Origin: Bacteroidota bacterium
Lineage (GTDB): Bacteria > Bacteroidota > Ignavibacteria > Ignavibacteriales > Ignavibacteriaceae
Length of the DNA: 49,099 nt
Direction: 5' to 3'
Assembly: GCA_021813585.1 (NCBI GenBank)
Contig: JAKAJV010000010.1
Span: 1 to 49,099, forward strand
The translations under genes and the position numbers were made by a program. Numbering within the stretch: the stretch's first letter is position 1; every line of letters begins with the position of its first letter. Shown here piece by piece: positions 24,497-34,398 of this stretch. The notes beneath the pieces are model-generated. The model did not search any database, was not told where the DNA came from, and saw only the letters and a program-made list of their open reading frames with translations.

Positions 24497-27091
24497 ATGA
24501 AGAGGTTAAGAGCCAAAGCTCCTATTTTAATCTTGCTGGTGTTTATTACTGCGGCGGTAATTTATTTACCGCTTCTTAAAAGTACTCTGCACAAAGGCGG
24601 CATCACCTTGAAGGAAGCCAACAGGGAATGGTTTAAGCTTATAAGCCGTCATCCGGAAGAAGGCCCGGAATTTGAAAAATGGTATTTCAATTACTGGCAC
24701 CAGCCATATGGTCATCAGCTAGGTAGAAAAGCGCTGAGTGAAATTTGGAAAAGTCTAAAGAACATGCCTGCGGAAAATTTTTCTCTTAAACCCAAAGGAA
24801 ACAGTATCCAGTCCTTATCTTCATCCGGCGGATGGAAATTACTGGGCCCGTCGGGGTTATTATCAACTTCCGATCTGCCGGGCGAAGTTTATAATTCCGG
24901 CAGGCTGCTGGATGTTGAGACAAGCCGGGATAATTCTTATATAAGATTGGCTTCGGCCTCGGGCGGGCTCTGGCAGTTAAACTTAAACAACAATTCGATT
25001 ATCCCTCTGAGTGATAACTTATCTTCTCTGGCTGCAGGCTCATTCGCATCAAAGCCAGATGATCCCAATACAATTTTTATAGGCACCGGCGAGCCCGGAG
25101 TTAGAACGGGCACCGGACTCTGGAAGACTGCCAACGGCGGCTCAACCTGGGATTCCGTTCCGCTCCCGACTGTTCCGGATGCATTTTATAAAATAAGATA
25201 CGCAAGGAATAATTCCGGAAAAATTAATGCGGCTTCTACCGACGGCCTTTTCAACTCGATTGACGGAGGCGATACATTTAAACTTACTTTGCCGGGCGAT
25301 GTAACGGATTTCTGCGAAGCACCCGATAACCCGGACGTTTTTTATGCTTGCGTTAAATATTGGGGATTATTCAAATCTGCCGACGGAGGATTAAGCTGGA
25401 GCCGGTTGTCAATTCCCGGTATTTCATCATCAAGCTACGGAAGAACTTCGGTATCGGTCTATAGCTCTGGCATCCTTTTTACCGCCGTTTCTAATGCAGC
25501 CACTAACGGCCTAACAGGGATTTACAAATCTACAGACGGCGGAGTTAGCTGGATTAAAAAAGAAGTCCCTTTCAATTATCTTGAGCAGCAGGCTTGGTAC
25601 GATAATTTTATCTCGGTTTGTCCTTCGAATCCGGATTTAATTTTTGCAGGCGGCGCATCTCTACTTAGATCGGAAGACGGCGGCAATACATGGGAAGCTA
25701 TAAAATCCGGCAGCGTGCACCCCGACCATCACTCGCTGGCCTGGGTGAATGACGGCAGTACAATCCTTGAGTGCAACGACGGCGGATTGACAATATCATC
25801 CGACAAGGGCAATAACTGGACTACGAAGTTGAACCGCCTGCCGGTTACTCAATATGTTAATATCAGCGTAGGCAGGGAGGATCCCGGAGTAATCTTCGGC
25901 GGCTCGCAGGATAACGGCATAAGCGGAACATCAGACGGTGGTAACTCCTGGTTTCAAACCTACGACGGGGACGGCGGTGGTGTTACGGTAGATAAAAGCA
26001 ACGCCTCGGAAATTTTCGGGTCAGACGGCGTTTTTGCCGACGGCCGGAAGTTCCACTTTTTAGAATCACCGGATTACGGCACCCATTGGCATGAAATTGA
26101 TAACGGCATAGCTCCGTCCGATCAGTGGTATACTTCAATTAGAGAATATAAAGACCAGTACAAAACAGTACTCTACGCCGCTTCGGGATATTATGTTTAT
26201 TATTCATATAACAACGGCGCCGGCTGGAACAAGTTAAATCCGGAAACTTTCAACTCCACCGCCCTTGGCAACTTTTCAGTTTCTCCTACTTCTCCCGGCA
26301 GTACTCCTATAGTTTATGCCTGCATGGAAGATATTTACGGAGTAAACATTTTAAAAGTCTTTGATGAAGGAATATGGCATGAACGATCGGCGGGCCTTCC
26401 GAAAGATTATTTTGTTAGAAAGGTAGTGCCGGACCCAAAGGACTACAACTCTGCTTATGCGTTGATTAACGGCTTTTCGTCGCAAAAAATATTTAAGACA
26501 ACAAACCGGGGTATTACATGGTTGGATATTACCGGCAATCTCCCCGATATTCCGGTGGCGGATCTTATAGTTAATCCGATGGACAATAATAAACTTTATC
26601 TGGGCACCGAGATGGGCTGCTTTGAAACCGCGGACGGCGGTACAACCTGGGTAAGATGGAATAGCGGTTTGCCTGAAGCCGCGATTATTACCGAGATGAA
26701 ATCAATCGACAGCATTGCCGTAAACGGAAAGTTCTACGTAGTCGCCGGTACTTTCGGCAGGTCTATCTGGATTAGGGAAATAGACAGCGCCGGCCCCAAA
26801 GCAGAAGGAAACAACAAACCTCTTTCTGCAGATTTCGAGCTACTGCAAAATTATCCCAACCCGTTTAATCCTTCTACAACAATCCGGTTTTCCGTTCCCC
26901 GCGCCGGGTATACTCAATTAAAAGTTTACGACCTTAGTGGAAAAGAAATAGGCACCCTGGTAAACGGAATTTTAAACGCAGGCTTTCACGAAGTAAATTT
27001 TTCTGCCGGCAGTCTGGCATCCGGTATTTATCTTTATAAGCTATCGATTGATTCATACTCTTTGGTTAAAAAGATGATACTGCTGCGGTGA
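24497..27091 (+). CDS. Secreted Asp-box (BNR) beta-propeller protein with T9SS sorting domain
   Basis: An 864-residue exported protein. A signal peptide or anchor occupies about residues 7-27. The body carries about nine Asp-box repeats of the form S/T-x-D-x-G-x-x-W (at about 211-218, 254-261, 294-301, 345-352, 392-399, 434-441, 479-485 and two further on), as in sortilin/VPS10-type and sialidase-type beta-propellers; VHPDHHSLAW is another hallmark. Residues about 779-864 are a Por-type C-terminal sorting domain (LLQNYPNPFNPSTTIRF... ending in a basic-hydrophobic tail), which sends proteins through type IX secretion. Probably surface-attached or released. It is monocistronic; substrate unknown, and catalytic sialidase residues are not evident. 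Confidence 0.88.
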   Translation: MKRLRAKAPILILLVFITAAVIYLPLLKSTLHKGGITLKEANREWFKLISRHPEEGPEFEKWYFNYWHQPYGHQLGRKALSEIWKSLKNMPAENFSLKPKGNSIQSLSSSGGWKLLGPSGLLSTSDLPGEVYNSGRLLDVETSRDNSYIRLASASGGLWQLNLNNNSIIPLSDNLSSLAAGSFASKPDDPNTIFIGTGEPGVRTGTGLWKTANGGSTWDSVPLPTVPDAFYKIRYARNNSGKINAASTDGLFNSIDGGDTFKLTLPGDVTDFCEAPDNPDVFYACVKYWGLFKSADGGLSWSRLSIPGISSSSYGRTSVSVYSSGILFTAVSNAATNGLTGIYKSTDGGVSWIKKEVPFNYLEQQAWYDNFISVCPSNPDLIFAGGASLLRSEDGGNTWEAIKSGSVHPDHHSLAWVNDGSTILECNDGGLTISSDKGNNWTTKLNRLPVTQYVNISVGREDPGVIFGGSQDNGISGTSDGGNSWFQTYDGDGGGVTVDKSNASEIFGSDGVFADGRKFHFLESPDYGTHWHEIDNGIAPSDQWYTSIREYKDQYKTVLYAASGYYVYYSYNNGAGWNKLNPETFNSTALGNFSVSPTSPGSTPIVYACMEDIYGVNILKVFDEGIWHERSAGLPKDYFVRKVVPDPKDYNSAYALINGFSSQKIFKTTNRGITWLDITGNLPDIPVADLIVNPMDNNKLYLGTEMGCFETADGGTTWVRWNSGLPEAAIITEMKSIDSIAVNGKFYVVAGTFGRSIWIREIDSAGPKAEGNNKPLSADFELLQNYPNPFNPSTTIRFSVPRAGYTQLKVYDLSGKEIGTLVNGILNAGFHEVNFSAGSLASGIYLYKLSIDSYSLVKKMILLR

Positions 27092-27463
27092 GCTAAAAGA
27101 ATTCAATCCTTCTTAATAAAATTGAAGTGGAGAGATTATTGAAGTATTACCCTTTCACTATGAGATTAACATGTCGACCGTGCTTTAATTATCGATTGGA
27201 AATATCTTCCCGATAAGCTGATTTCCAAATCACTTCCAGGTTGTAAATGAGCCGGTTTTCTTGTATTTCTTTTCAAAAACGATTAATTTAAGTCGCTAAA
27301 TTTACGGATAACGCTTACCCGTTTGCACAGCAGAAAGCAAAATATTAACAAAGAAAATCTCGGTGGCCGTTTAAAACCCGGCTTAGCGGATTGTTTTACC
27401 GGGCATGCAAATCCTTCAGGGCTAGTTTCAATAATTGATTAAACCGGAAAAAGGACACATAAA
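27092..27463. other. Intergenic region before aceE
   Basis: No gene is visible. GATTGGAAAT (27194-27203) and ATTTCCAAATC (27221-27231) form an imperfect hairpin, which could be an operator or a weak terminator. The remainder shows no recognisable riboswitch or repeat. Confidence 0.45.
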
Positions 27464-30133
27464 ATGAGCAACGATAAATCAAAAGAATTTAAAGATATAG
27501 AAACAAGTGAATGGCTGTATTCGCTGGATTACGTTCTTGAACACAGCGGACCGGAAAGAGTAAAGGAACTTTTACAGGAGCTCCAGATAAGGGCGCATAA
27601 AGCAGGCGTTGAAATCCCCTTCTCCGCCAACACGCCTTATATAAATACCATACCAAGAGAAAAGCAGCATCCATTCCCGGGCGATAGGGAAATCGAGCGA
27701 AGGATTAAAAGCTTAATCCGATGGAATGCGATGGCAATGGTAGTAAAGGCCAACAAACTGGAACACGGCATAGGCGGGCATATTTCCACGTACGCTTCGG
27801 CGGCTACACTTTACGAGATAGGCTTTAACCATTTCTTCCGGGGTAAAGGAGACGACTACGATGGCGATCAGATATTTTTCCAGGGCCATGCATCTCCCGG
27901 TATTTACGCCAGAGCTTTTTTAGAAGGAAGATTAACAAAGGGGCAGATGGATAATTTCCGCAGAGAATCCAAACCCGGAGGCGGATTGTCTTCTTACCCC
28001 CATCCCTGGCTTATGCCCTCCTTCTGGGAATTTCCGACTGTCTCTATGGGTCTCGGCCCCATCATGTCTATTTATCAGGCAAGGTTTAACCGCTACCTAG
28101 AAGACCGCGGTTTAAAGAAAACGAACGAACATAAAGTTTGGGCTTTTCTGGGAGACGGTGAAACAGACGAGCCTGAAACACTAGGCGCTATTACTCTTGC
28201 CGCTAGAGAAAAACTCGACAACCTGATATTTGTTATTAACTGCAATCTGCAGCGGCTTGACGGCCCGGTTAGAGGCAACGGAAAGATTATTCAAGAACTA
28301 GAGGCAGCCTTCCGCGGCGCCGGATGGAATGTAATTAAAGTGGTTTGGGGAAGCGATTGGGATCCGTTGTTCGCAAAAGATATCGACGGAAAGCTCGTCA
28401 AACGGCTGAGCGAAATAGTAGACGGCCAGTATCAAAAATATTCTGTGGAATCCGGTAAATATATACGCGAGCATTTATGCAACGGCGACGCCGATCTTTT
28501 TAAAATGCTGGAGAACCTTTCCGATGAGCAGCTCCGTAAAATGAAGCGGGGCGGACACGACCCTGAAAAAGTTTATACTGCTTTTAAAACCGCAATAGAA
28601 CATAAGGGTTCACCAACTGTTATTCTGGCAAAGACGATTAAAGGCTACGGACTGGGCGAAGCGGGCGAAGGCAAGAATATTACTCACCAGCAAAAAAAAT
28701 TAAACGAAGACGAGCTGGCCGAATTCCGTACGAGATTCGGCATCCCTATTTCCGATGAAGAAGTTGCCCAGGCACCGTTCTACAGGCCGGCAGAAGAGAG
28801 CCCTGAGATTAAATACATTAAGGAAAGAAGGAAATTATTGGGCGGGTTTGTTCCGGAAAGAAAAACTAATATCCGTCCTTTAAAAACTCCCCCGGAAGAA
28901 ATCATTGAAGAATTCTACAAAGGCACCGAAGGTAAAGAAGCTTCAACTACAATGGTCTTTGTAAGAATTCTTGCAAAGCTTTTAAGAGACAAGGAGCTTG
29001 GTAAGCTGATAGTTCCTATTATTCCGGATGAGGCCAGGACGTTCGGTATGGAAGCTCTCTTCCGGCAGGTAGGCATTTATTCCCATGCCGGCCAGCTGTA
29101 TGAGCCGGTTGATAAAGAAACTCTGCTTTACTATAAGGAGGCAACCAACGGGCAGATTCTTGAAGAAGGAATAACAGAGGCCGGGGCTATGTCCTCGTTC
29201 ATCGCCGCAGGTACAGCCTATGCAACCCACGGAATAAATATGATTCCCTTCTTCGTCTACTATTCAATGTTCGGATTTAACAGGGCGGCGGATTTAGTAT
29301 GGGCAGCAGGAGACATGAGCTGCAAAGGATTCCTGCTGGGAGGAACCGCCGGCCGTACCACTCTTGCCGGCGAAGGCTTGCAGCACCAGGACGGCAACAG
29401 CCATCTTATGGCTTACCCGGTGCCCAACCTGGTTGCATACGATCCGGCATTCGCATACGAGCTTGCAGTAATAATTAGAGACGGCATAAGAAGGATGTAC
29501 GAAGAGCAGGAAAAAGTTTTTTATTACATTACGGTGATGAACGAAAACTATGAAATGCCTCCCATGCCCAAAGGCGCAAAAGAAGGCATTCTTAAAGGGA
29601 TGTACAAATTTAAAGCCTCGTCTAAAAAAGCGTTGAAGCTAAAAGCCCAGCTCTTCGGAAGCGGGACAATCCTTAACGAGGTTTTAAAAGCACATGTAAT
29701 ACTTGAAGAAGATTTTAAAGTAGCCTCCGATGTTTGGAGCGTTACCAGCTATAAAGAACTTAGAAGAGACGGTCTTGACGCAGACAGATGGAATATGCTT
29801 CACCCTGCGGAAGCCCCCAGAACCCCGTACATTACAGAAGTACTGAATGATGAAGAAGGAGTTTTTGTTGCAGCCTCGGATTATGTTAAAGCCCTGCCCG
29901 ATTCGGTATCAAAATGGTTCCCGCGGCCGCTGGTAAGCCTGGGAACCGACGGTTTCGGAAGAAGCGAAGGCAGAGCAGGACTGCGCGACTTTTTTGAGGT
30001 GGATGCAAAGCATATTGTCGTCGCTACTCTTAATGCATTGGCTATGGAAAACAAAATTAAAACGCAGGTGGTAGAGAAGGCAATTAAAGATTTCGGAATA
30101 AGCCCGGATAAGCTTAATCCGGTTTACCTGTAA
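27464..30133 (+). CDS. aceE: Pyruvate dehydrogenase E1 component, homodimeric type
   Basis: Thiamine-diphosphate enzyme of 889 residues, decarboxylating pyruvate and acetylating the lipoyl group of E2. The ThDP/Mg motif GDGETDEPE (230-238) ends with NCNLQRLDGPVRG (259-271), characteristic of the single-chain AceE type and not of the alpha/beta E1. QGHASPGIYAR (140-150) and EGLQHQDGNSHL are further AceE landmarks. The start follows AAAAAGGA at 27449-27456. It heads an operon with aceF and lpdA, giving a complete pyruvate dehydrogenase complex that forms acetyl-CoA. Confidence 0.96.
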   Translation: MSNDKSKEFKDIETSEWLYSLDYVLEHSGPERVKELLQELQIRAHKAGVEIPFSANTPYINTIPREKQHPFPGDREIERRIKSLIRWNAMAMVVKANKLEHGIGGHISTYASAATLYEIGFNHFFRGKGDDYDGDQIFFQGHASPGIYARAFLEGRLTKGQMDNFRRESKPGGGLSSYPHPWLMPSFWEFPTVSMGLGPIMSIYQARFNRYLEDRGLKKTNEHKVWAFLGDGETDEPETLGAITLAAREKLDNLIFVINCNLQRLDGPVRGNGKIIQELEAAFRGAGWNVIKVVWGSDWDPLFAKDIDGKLVKRLSEIVDGQYQKYSVESGKYIREHLCNGDADLFKMLENLSDEQLRKMKRGGHDPEKVYTAFKTAIEHKGSPTVILAKTIKGYGLGEAGEGKNITHQQKKLNEDELAEFRTRFGIPISDEEVAQAPFYRPAEESPEIKYIKERRKLLGGFVPERKTNIRPLKTPPEEIIEEFYKGTEGKEASTTMVFVRILAKLLRDKELGKLIVPIIPDEARTFGMEALFRQVGIYSHAGQLYEPVDKETLLYYKEATNGQILEEGITEAGAMSSFIAAGTAYATHGINMIPFFVYYSMFGFNRAADLVWAAGDMSCKGFLLGGTAGRTTLAGEGLQHQDGNSHLMAYPVPNLVAYDPAFAYELAVIIRDGIRRMYEEQEKVFYYITVMNENYEMPPMPKGAKEGILKGMYKFKASSKKALKLKAQLFGSGTILNEVLKAHVILEEDFKVASDVWSVTSYKELRRDGLDADRWNMLHPAEAPRTPYITEVLNDEEGVFVAASDYVKALPDSVSKWFPRPLVSLGTDGFGRSEGRAGLRDFFEVDAKHIVVATLNALAMENKIKTQVVEKAIKDFGISPDKLNPVYL

Positions 30134-30274
30134 GTTGAATTTATAAAGCTCAAAATTTTTCTTGAATTATTTTTGCGGCTTTAGATAGAGGACAGAAAAT
30201 CTTTAACAAATTTGCTTAACCGGCAAATGCTAGAAAAAATTTTTTCAAAATAAAAAATGAAATTAAGGTAGAAA

Positions 30275-31936
30275 ATGGCAATAGAATTTAAGTTACCGGA
30301 ACTTGGTGAAAATATAGAATCTGCCGACGTGTTGACTGTGCTGGTTAGTCCAGGAGATAGAATCCAAAAAGAACAGGGAGTTATTGAAATAGAGACGGAC
30401 AAGGCTACAATCGAAGTTCCTTCGGCAGTTACGGGAACAATAAAAGAAGTACTGATAAAAGCCGGCGACAAGGTTAAAGTGGGGCAAGCTATAATAACTG
30501 TGGAAGAATCCGGCGGTAAAAAGGAGGATATGTCCAAAGAGCAAAAGTCTTCTGCAGCAAAAAGTGAAATAAGCGTCGAAGCAAAATTAGAGAAAAAGCC
30601 TCTGCCTAAAGAACCGGAAAAAAAACAAGGCGGCGCAACAGTCGAAATGAAAATGCCCGAACTCGGAGAGAATATCGATTCTGCAGATGTTTTGAATGTG
30701 CTTGTAAAAGCCGGCGATGTAATTGAGAAAAACCAGGGCATACTCGAAATTGAAACCGATAAGGCTACTATTGAAGTCCCTTCCGCCTACAGAGGTAAAG
30801 TGGTTGAGGTTTTAGTTAATGCCGGCGCAAAGGCTGCCGTTGGCCAGCCGATAATTAAAATAGAATTAAGTGAAGAGGAAGAGGCTGAAGCCGAGCCGGT
30901 AAAAAAAGAGATTACCGAGATTGAAGAAAAACCTCCTGAACACGGGATGGAATCTGTTGAACAGGAAATCCCGCGCGGGGTGCGAGAAAGTATTTTGCCC
31001 GGCGAGAAGGATAGCCAGCCGCCAATTACAAAAGGCGCCGCTCCAGCTGCACCCTCGGTTAGAAGAATAGCCCGTGAGCTTGGTGTGGATGTAAATAAAG
31101 TACACGGCACCGGCCCTGCAGGAAGAATCTCCATGGACGATGTAAAGAACTATGTTAAGAAGCTGAATGAAGAACGATCGCAGCGGCCTGCTGCAACAGT
31201 AAAGCAGGAGCCTCTTCCAGACTTTGCCAAGTTCGGCGCGATCGAAAAAAGGCCTATGAGCAGCATACGCTCCAAAACGGCAGAGCATCTTAGCTATGCA
31301 TGGACTTCCGTACCTCACGTTACCCAGCACGACAAGGCGGATATATCCGAGTTGGAAAAAATGAGGAAGGCTTTCAATCCCAAGGTTGAAAAAGCAGGTG
31401 GCAAGCTTACCGTTACAGCAATACTATTAAAGATTATTGCTTCGGCTTTAAAAGTATTTCCGCAGTTTAATGCCAGCATAGATATGGAGAAGAAGGAAAT
31501 AATTTATAAAAATTACTTCAACATTGGGATTGCGGTAGATACCGAGCACGGCCTGATTGTTCCCGTTATTAAAGAAGTAGACAAGAAAAATCTTTTTGAG
31601 CTCTCCGTTGAGATGAACACTATAGCTGAGAAGGCCAGGATTAGAAAGATATCCCTTGAAGAGCTGCAGGGCGGCTGTTTTACAATAACAAACCTGGGCG
31701 GTATAGGCGGCACATATTTTACACCGATAATAAATTCTCCCGAAGTTGCCATTCTCGGAGTTTCCCGGAGTTTATACGAACCGGTGTTTATCGACGGCAA
31801 GTTCGAGCCGCGCTTAACTCTCCCCCTCTCTTTATCGTACGACCACAGAATTATTGACGGCGCAGACGCCGCCAGATTTTTAAGATGGGTCTGCGAAGCT
31901 CTAGAGCAGCCGATGAAAATATTAATTGAAGGATGA
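30275..31936 (+). CDS. aceF: Pyruvate dehydrogenase E2, dihydrolipoamide acetyltransferase
   Basis: A 553-residue E2 core protein. It has two N-terminal lipoyl domains, each with IEIETDKATIEVPS and lipoylated lysines K43 and K163, separated by a charged Lys/Glu-rich linker. After a second linker comes the peripheral subunit-binding domain (about 257-295, SVRRIARELGVDVNKVHGTG), then the acyltransferase domain with the catalytic DHRIIDG (H524, D528) near the C-terminus. It transfers acetyl groups to CoA. It starts 141 nt after aceE. The two lipoyl domains are near-repeats at DNA level as well. Confidence 0.96.
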   Translation: MAIEFKLPELGENIESADVLTVLVSPGDRIQKEQGVIEIETDKATIEVPSAVTGTIKEVLIKAGDKVKVGQAIITVEESGGKKEDMSKEQKSSAAKSEISVEAKLEKKPLPKEPEKKQGGATVEMKMPELGENIDSADVLNVLVKAGDVIEKNQGILEIETDKATIEVPSAYRGKVVEVLVNAGAKAAVGQPIIKIELSEEEEAEAEPVKKEITEIEEKPPEHGMESVEQEIPRGVRESILPGEKDSQPPITKGAAPAAPSVRRIARELGVDVNKVHGTGPAGRISMDDVKNYVKKLNEERSQRPAATVKQEPLPDFAKFGAIEKRPMSSIRSKTAEHLSYAWTSVPHVTQHDKADISELEKMRKAFNPKVEKAGGKLTVTAILLKIIASALKVFPQFNASIDMEKKEIIYKNYFNIGIAVDTEHGLIVPVIKEVDKKNLFELSVEMNTIAEKARIRKISLEELQGGCFTITNLGGIGGTYFTPIINSPEVAILGVSRSLYEPVFIDGKFEPRLTLPLSLSYDHRIIDGADAARFLRWVCEALEQPMKILIEG

Positions 31937-31943
31937 ATTTCCC

Positions 31944-32003
31944 GCTCTTACTCTTAATCCTTACTCTTACTCCTTCAACCAAAGAAAGAGTAAGAGTTAG
32001 AAT
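31944..32003. repeat. Palindrome with ACTCTT tandem-repeat arms
   Basis: The gap between aceF and lpdA is almost filled by CTCTTACTCTTAATCCTTAC and further CTTACT units on the left, and AAAGAGTAAGAGTTAGAAT on the right, which are mutually complementary in reverse. The frame of lpdA stays open through it, giving a spurious N-terminal extension. It resembles the palindromes at 6019, 38137 and 46093. Confidence 0.6.
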
Positions 32004-32019
32004 AATAAACTGGAGAAAA

Positions 32020-33432
32020 ATGGACAGACAAAAATTAACTGTAATAGGAGGCGGACCAGGCGGCTACGCCGCTGCGTTTTTTGCCGCCGACCTTGGAATG
32101 GAAGTAACACTTATAAACAACGAAAAGAACCCGGGCGGCGTTTGCCTTTACCGCGGATGCATCCCTTCCAAAGCATTGCTTCACGTTGCTAAATTAATTA
32201 ATGAAACCGAAGAAGCTAAAAACTGGGGACTGGAATTTTCGAAACCCAAAATTAATCTTGATAAACTGCGCGAGTGGAAAAACAAAGTAATTGAAAAACA
32301 AACCGGCGGACTGGGAATACTTTCCAAACAGCGCAAGATAAATTACATCCAGGGCACCGCTAGCTTCCTCAATTCTTCTACGCTAAAAGTAGAGAAAGCC
32401 GGAGGCGGAAGCGAAGAGCTGAAATTTGTAAAGGCGATCATCGCTACCGGTTCGGTTATAGCAACTATTCCTTTCCTGAACATAGAAAGTAAGCGGGTCT
32501 TGAATTCCACTACAGCACTCGATCTGCCTGAAATACCGAAATCTCTGCTGGTAATAGGAGGCGGATATATCGGACTGGAGCTTGGCTCCGTTTATAACGC
32601 GCTCGGCACCAAAGTATCTGTTGTAGAAATGATGCCGGGTTTACTCCCCGGCGCCGATAGAGACCTTGTAGCGTTCCTTTCTAGACGCGTTGCACAAAAA
32701 TTTGAAAAAATAATGGTTAACTCAAAGGTTCTTTCAATTAAAGAGGTGAAGGACGGAATAAGCGTAAATATTCAGGACGGCGAGGGCAACGTTACGGAAC
32801 AGACTTACGACTACGTGCTTATGTCCATTGGCCGCAGGCCGGAGACCAGAGGCCTAGGTTTGGAGAATACAAAAGTAAAGACAAACGGGCGCGGCTGGAT
32901 TGCAGTTAACGAACAGATGAAGACCGACGACGACAACATTTATGCGATAGGCGATATTGTCGGCGAGCCGATGCTGGCACATAAAGCATCGCACGAAGGA
33001 AGAGTTGCAGTTGAAGCAATACTCGGCCATAAAGTTGCCTTCGAACCGCGGGCCATTCCTGCTGTGGTTTTTACCGACCCTGAAATTGCATGGGCAGGCT
33101 TAACCGAGATAAAAGCAAGAGAACAAAACATTAAGGTTGACATTGCAAAATTTCCCTGGGCCGCATCGGGAAGGGCTACTACACTTGATAGAAGCGACGG
33201 AGTTACAAAATTAATTATTGAGCCGGAAACACAAAGGATTTTGGGCGTAGGCATTTGCGGGCCAGGTGCCGGCGAGCTAATTGCCGAGGGAACCCTTGCA
33301 ATAGAAATGGGAGCGAATGCAACCGATCTAAAACTAACCATACATCCGCATCCAACACTTTCGGAAACGGTAATGGAAGCGGCTGAGGTTTTCTTCGGGC
33401 AAAGCACCCATGTCTATCGTCCAAAGAAATAG
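32020..33432 (+). CDS. lpdA: Dihydrolipoyl dehydrogenase (E3)
   Basis: FAD-dependent disulfide oxidoreductase of 470 residues that reoxidises dihydrolipoamide on E2 with NAD+. The FAD motif GGGPGGYAA (10-18), redox disulfide C42-C47 (GGVCLYRGCIPSK), the NAD-binding GGGYIGLE, and the C-terminal HPHPTLSE with the catalytic His-Glu pair are all present. The frame is open from ATG 31933, but that segment is the translated simple-repeat palindrome. ATG 32020 has GGAGA (32012-32016) and directly precedes the FAD motif. It is the third gene of the PDH operon. Confidence 0.96.
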   Translation: MDRQKLTVIGGGPGGYAAAFFAADLGMEVTLINNEKNPGGVCLYRGCIPSKALLHVAKLINETEEAKNWGLEFSKPKINLDKLREWKNKVIEKQTGGLGILSKQRKINYIQGTASFLNSSTLKVEKAGGGSEELKFVKAIIATGSVIATIPFLNIESKRVLNSTTALDLPEIPKSLLVIGGGYIGLELGSVYNALGTKVSVVEMMPGLLPGADRDLVAFLSRRVAQKFEKIMVNSKVLSIKEVKDGISVNIQDGEGNVTEQTYDYVLMSIGRRPETRGLGLENTKVKTNGRGWIAVNEQMKTDDDNIYAIGDIVGEPMLAHKASHEGRVAVEAILGHKVAFEPRAIPAVVFTDPEIAWAGLTEIKAREQNIKVDIAKFPWAASGRATTLDRSDGVTKLIIEPETQRILGVGICGPGAGELIAEGTLAIEMGANATDLKLTIHPHPTLSETVMEAAEVFFGQSTHVYRPKK

Positions 33433-33464
33433 AAGAGCTTTCAAACAAGAATGAGAGATTGATG

Positions 33465-33505
33465 TCTGTTCCCGCCCGCAGTAATTTTTTGCCAGCGGGA
33501 ACAGA
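33465..33505. terminator. Hairpin after lpdA
   Basis: TCTGTTCCCGC (33465-33475) is perfectly complementary to GCGGGAACAGA (33495-33505) across a 19-nt loop. It lies between convergent genes (lpdA and the sigma-like gene). The loop contains the T-run, and no T-run follows the stem, so it may end transcription or protect 3' ends, or it may be a REP-like palindrome. Confidence 0.5.
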
Positions 33506-33564
33506 TATTAAATTAAATTACCGAAATATATTTTTAGTTTTCTTCCTGCCCTGTTTAATAAATA

Positions 33565-34398
33565 TTACTTCTTAAGAAATTTCTTTATCCGTGTTAAAAA
33601 TCCTTTAGAATCTTCGGATACCGGAATTTCTCCGGTTAAGCTTTTCAAATCACCTGCCCAGTGTCCCTTTTTCTTTTTTATCTTGCTAAAGTCAATTTCC
33701 TCAGCTTCCTCCGTGTCGGATACATTTACCTTTTGCGCTTGAACAGTGATAGATCTCATCCGGTGAATTTCTGTAAAAATTTCTTTCCATAAATCGGCCG
33801 GAGGTTCAATTCTTGCAGGCAGTTGAGAGATTTTACTTTTTATTGTTTGAATAGAATCAATAAAGGCGCCGGAAGGCTCAAGAAGTTTACGGGCTCGGGT
33901 AAGGATTTCATCCAGCCCGGACTTGTCAACGAAAAGTATGTCGGCGGTTTCTTCTTTAGTATACTCTTCCATATCGTGCAGAATAAATGCAATTCTTTCC
34001 CTGGAGGGAAGCGATAAAATATTTTCTTCAAAAGTTACTTCCCCGGCGGGGCTTTCGCGGCTTTCCTCATGTTTGTTCCTGCCGAAGAATTTTTTCTTAG
34101 CTACCTTTTCGTCCACAAGATCGCCGTTGTTTCTCAAAGCTTCCAGAGCGGTATATACCGCAATGCCAATAAGCCAGGAGGCAAAGGACATATCGTCTCT
34201 GAAGAAAGATATTTGCTCACGGGTAGTAATAAAAATCCGTTTGGTTAAATCCCTGGCGTTTTTTTTATCGGCAGCAATTCGTAGAACAAGAGCATAGATG
34301 CGCCCCGCATTCATTTGGTAAAGCTGTTCAAAGGATGAATCATTTCCCTTTTTAACATTTTGAATCAGCGACCGAACTAGTTTATTATCCTGTTCCAG
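33565..34398 (-). CDS. ECF-type sigma-factor-like protein with anti-sigma-like C-terminal segment; likely CTG start
   Basis: Sigma region 2 is seen in GRIYALVLRIAADKKNARDLT and SFASWLIGIAVYTALEALR, and region 4 in LPSRERIAFILHDMEEYTKEETADIL followed by ILTRARKLL. The first ATG (34314) would begin in the middle of region 2. The open frame upstream encodes the missing conserved start, KLVRSLIQNVKKGNDSSFEQ, and contains no ATG, GTG or TTG. A CTG at 34398 lies 5 nt after GAGG (minus strand 34407-34404) and would give EQDNKLVRSL at the N-terminus, the normal place; the product is 277 residues. After region 4 comes a tail of about 110 residues with LPARIEPPADLWKEI, a motif I associate with anti-sigma proteins, but no Cys/His zinc motif. 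No separate anti-sigma gene is adjacent. Confidence 0.7.
   Translation of the reverse strand: MEQDNKLVRSLIQNVKKGNDSSFEQLYQMNAGRIYALVLRIAADKKNARDLTKRIFITTREQISFFRDDMSFASWLIGIAVYTALEALRNNGDLVDEKVAKKKFFGRNKHEESRESPAGEVTFEENILSLPSRERIAFILHDMEEYTKEETADILFVDKSGLDEILTRARKLLEPSGAFIDSIQTIKSKISQLPARIEPPADLWKEIFTEIHRMRSITVQAQKVNVSDTEEAEEIDFSKIKKKKGHWAGDLKSLTGEIPVSEDSKGFLTRIKKFLKK

Noticed and set aside
30168-30175. TATTTTTG as an aceF promoter
   Set aside because: Matches TAnnTTTG but lacks a TTG/TTTG at the proper distance; aceE-aceF are more simply one operon.
31933-32019. N-terminal extension of lpdA (NFPLLLLILTLTP...), which looks like a signal peptide
   Set aside because: It is a translation of the ACTCTT palindrome; lpdA acts in the cytoplasm and has its own GGAGA site before ATG 32020.
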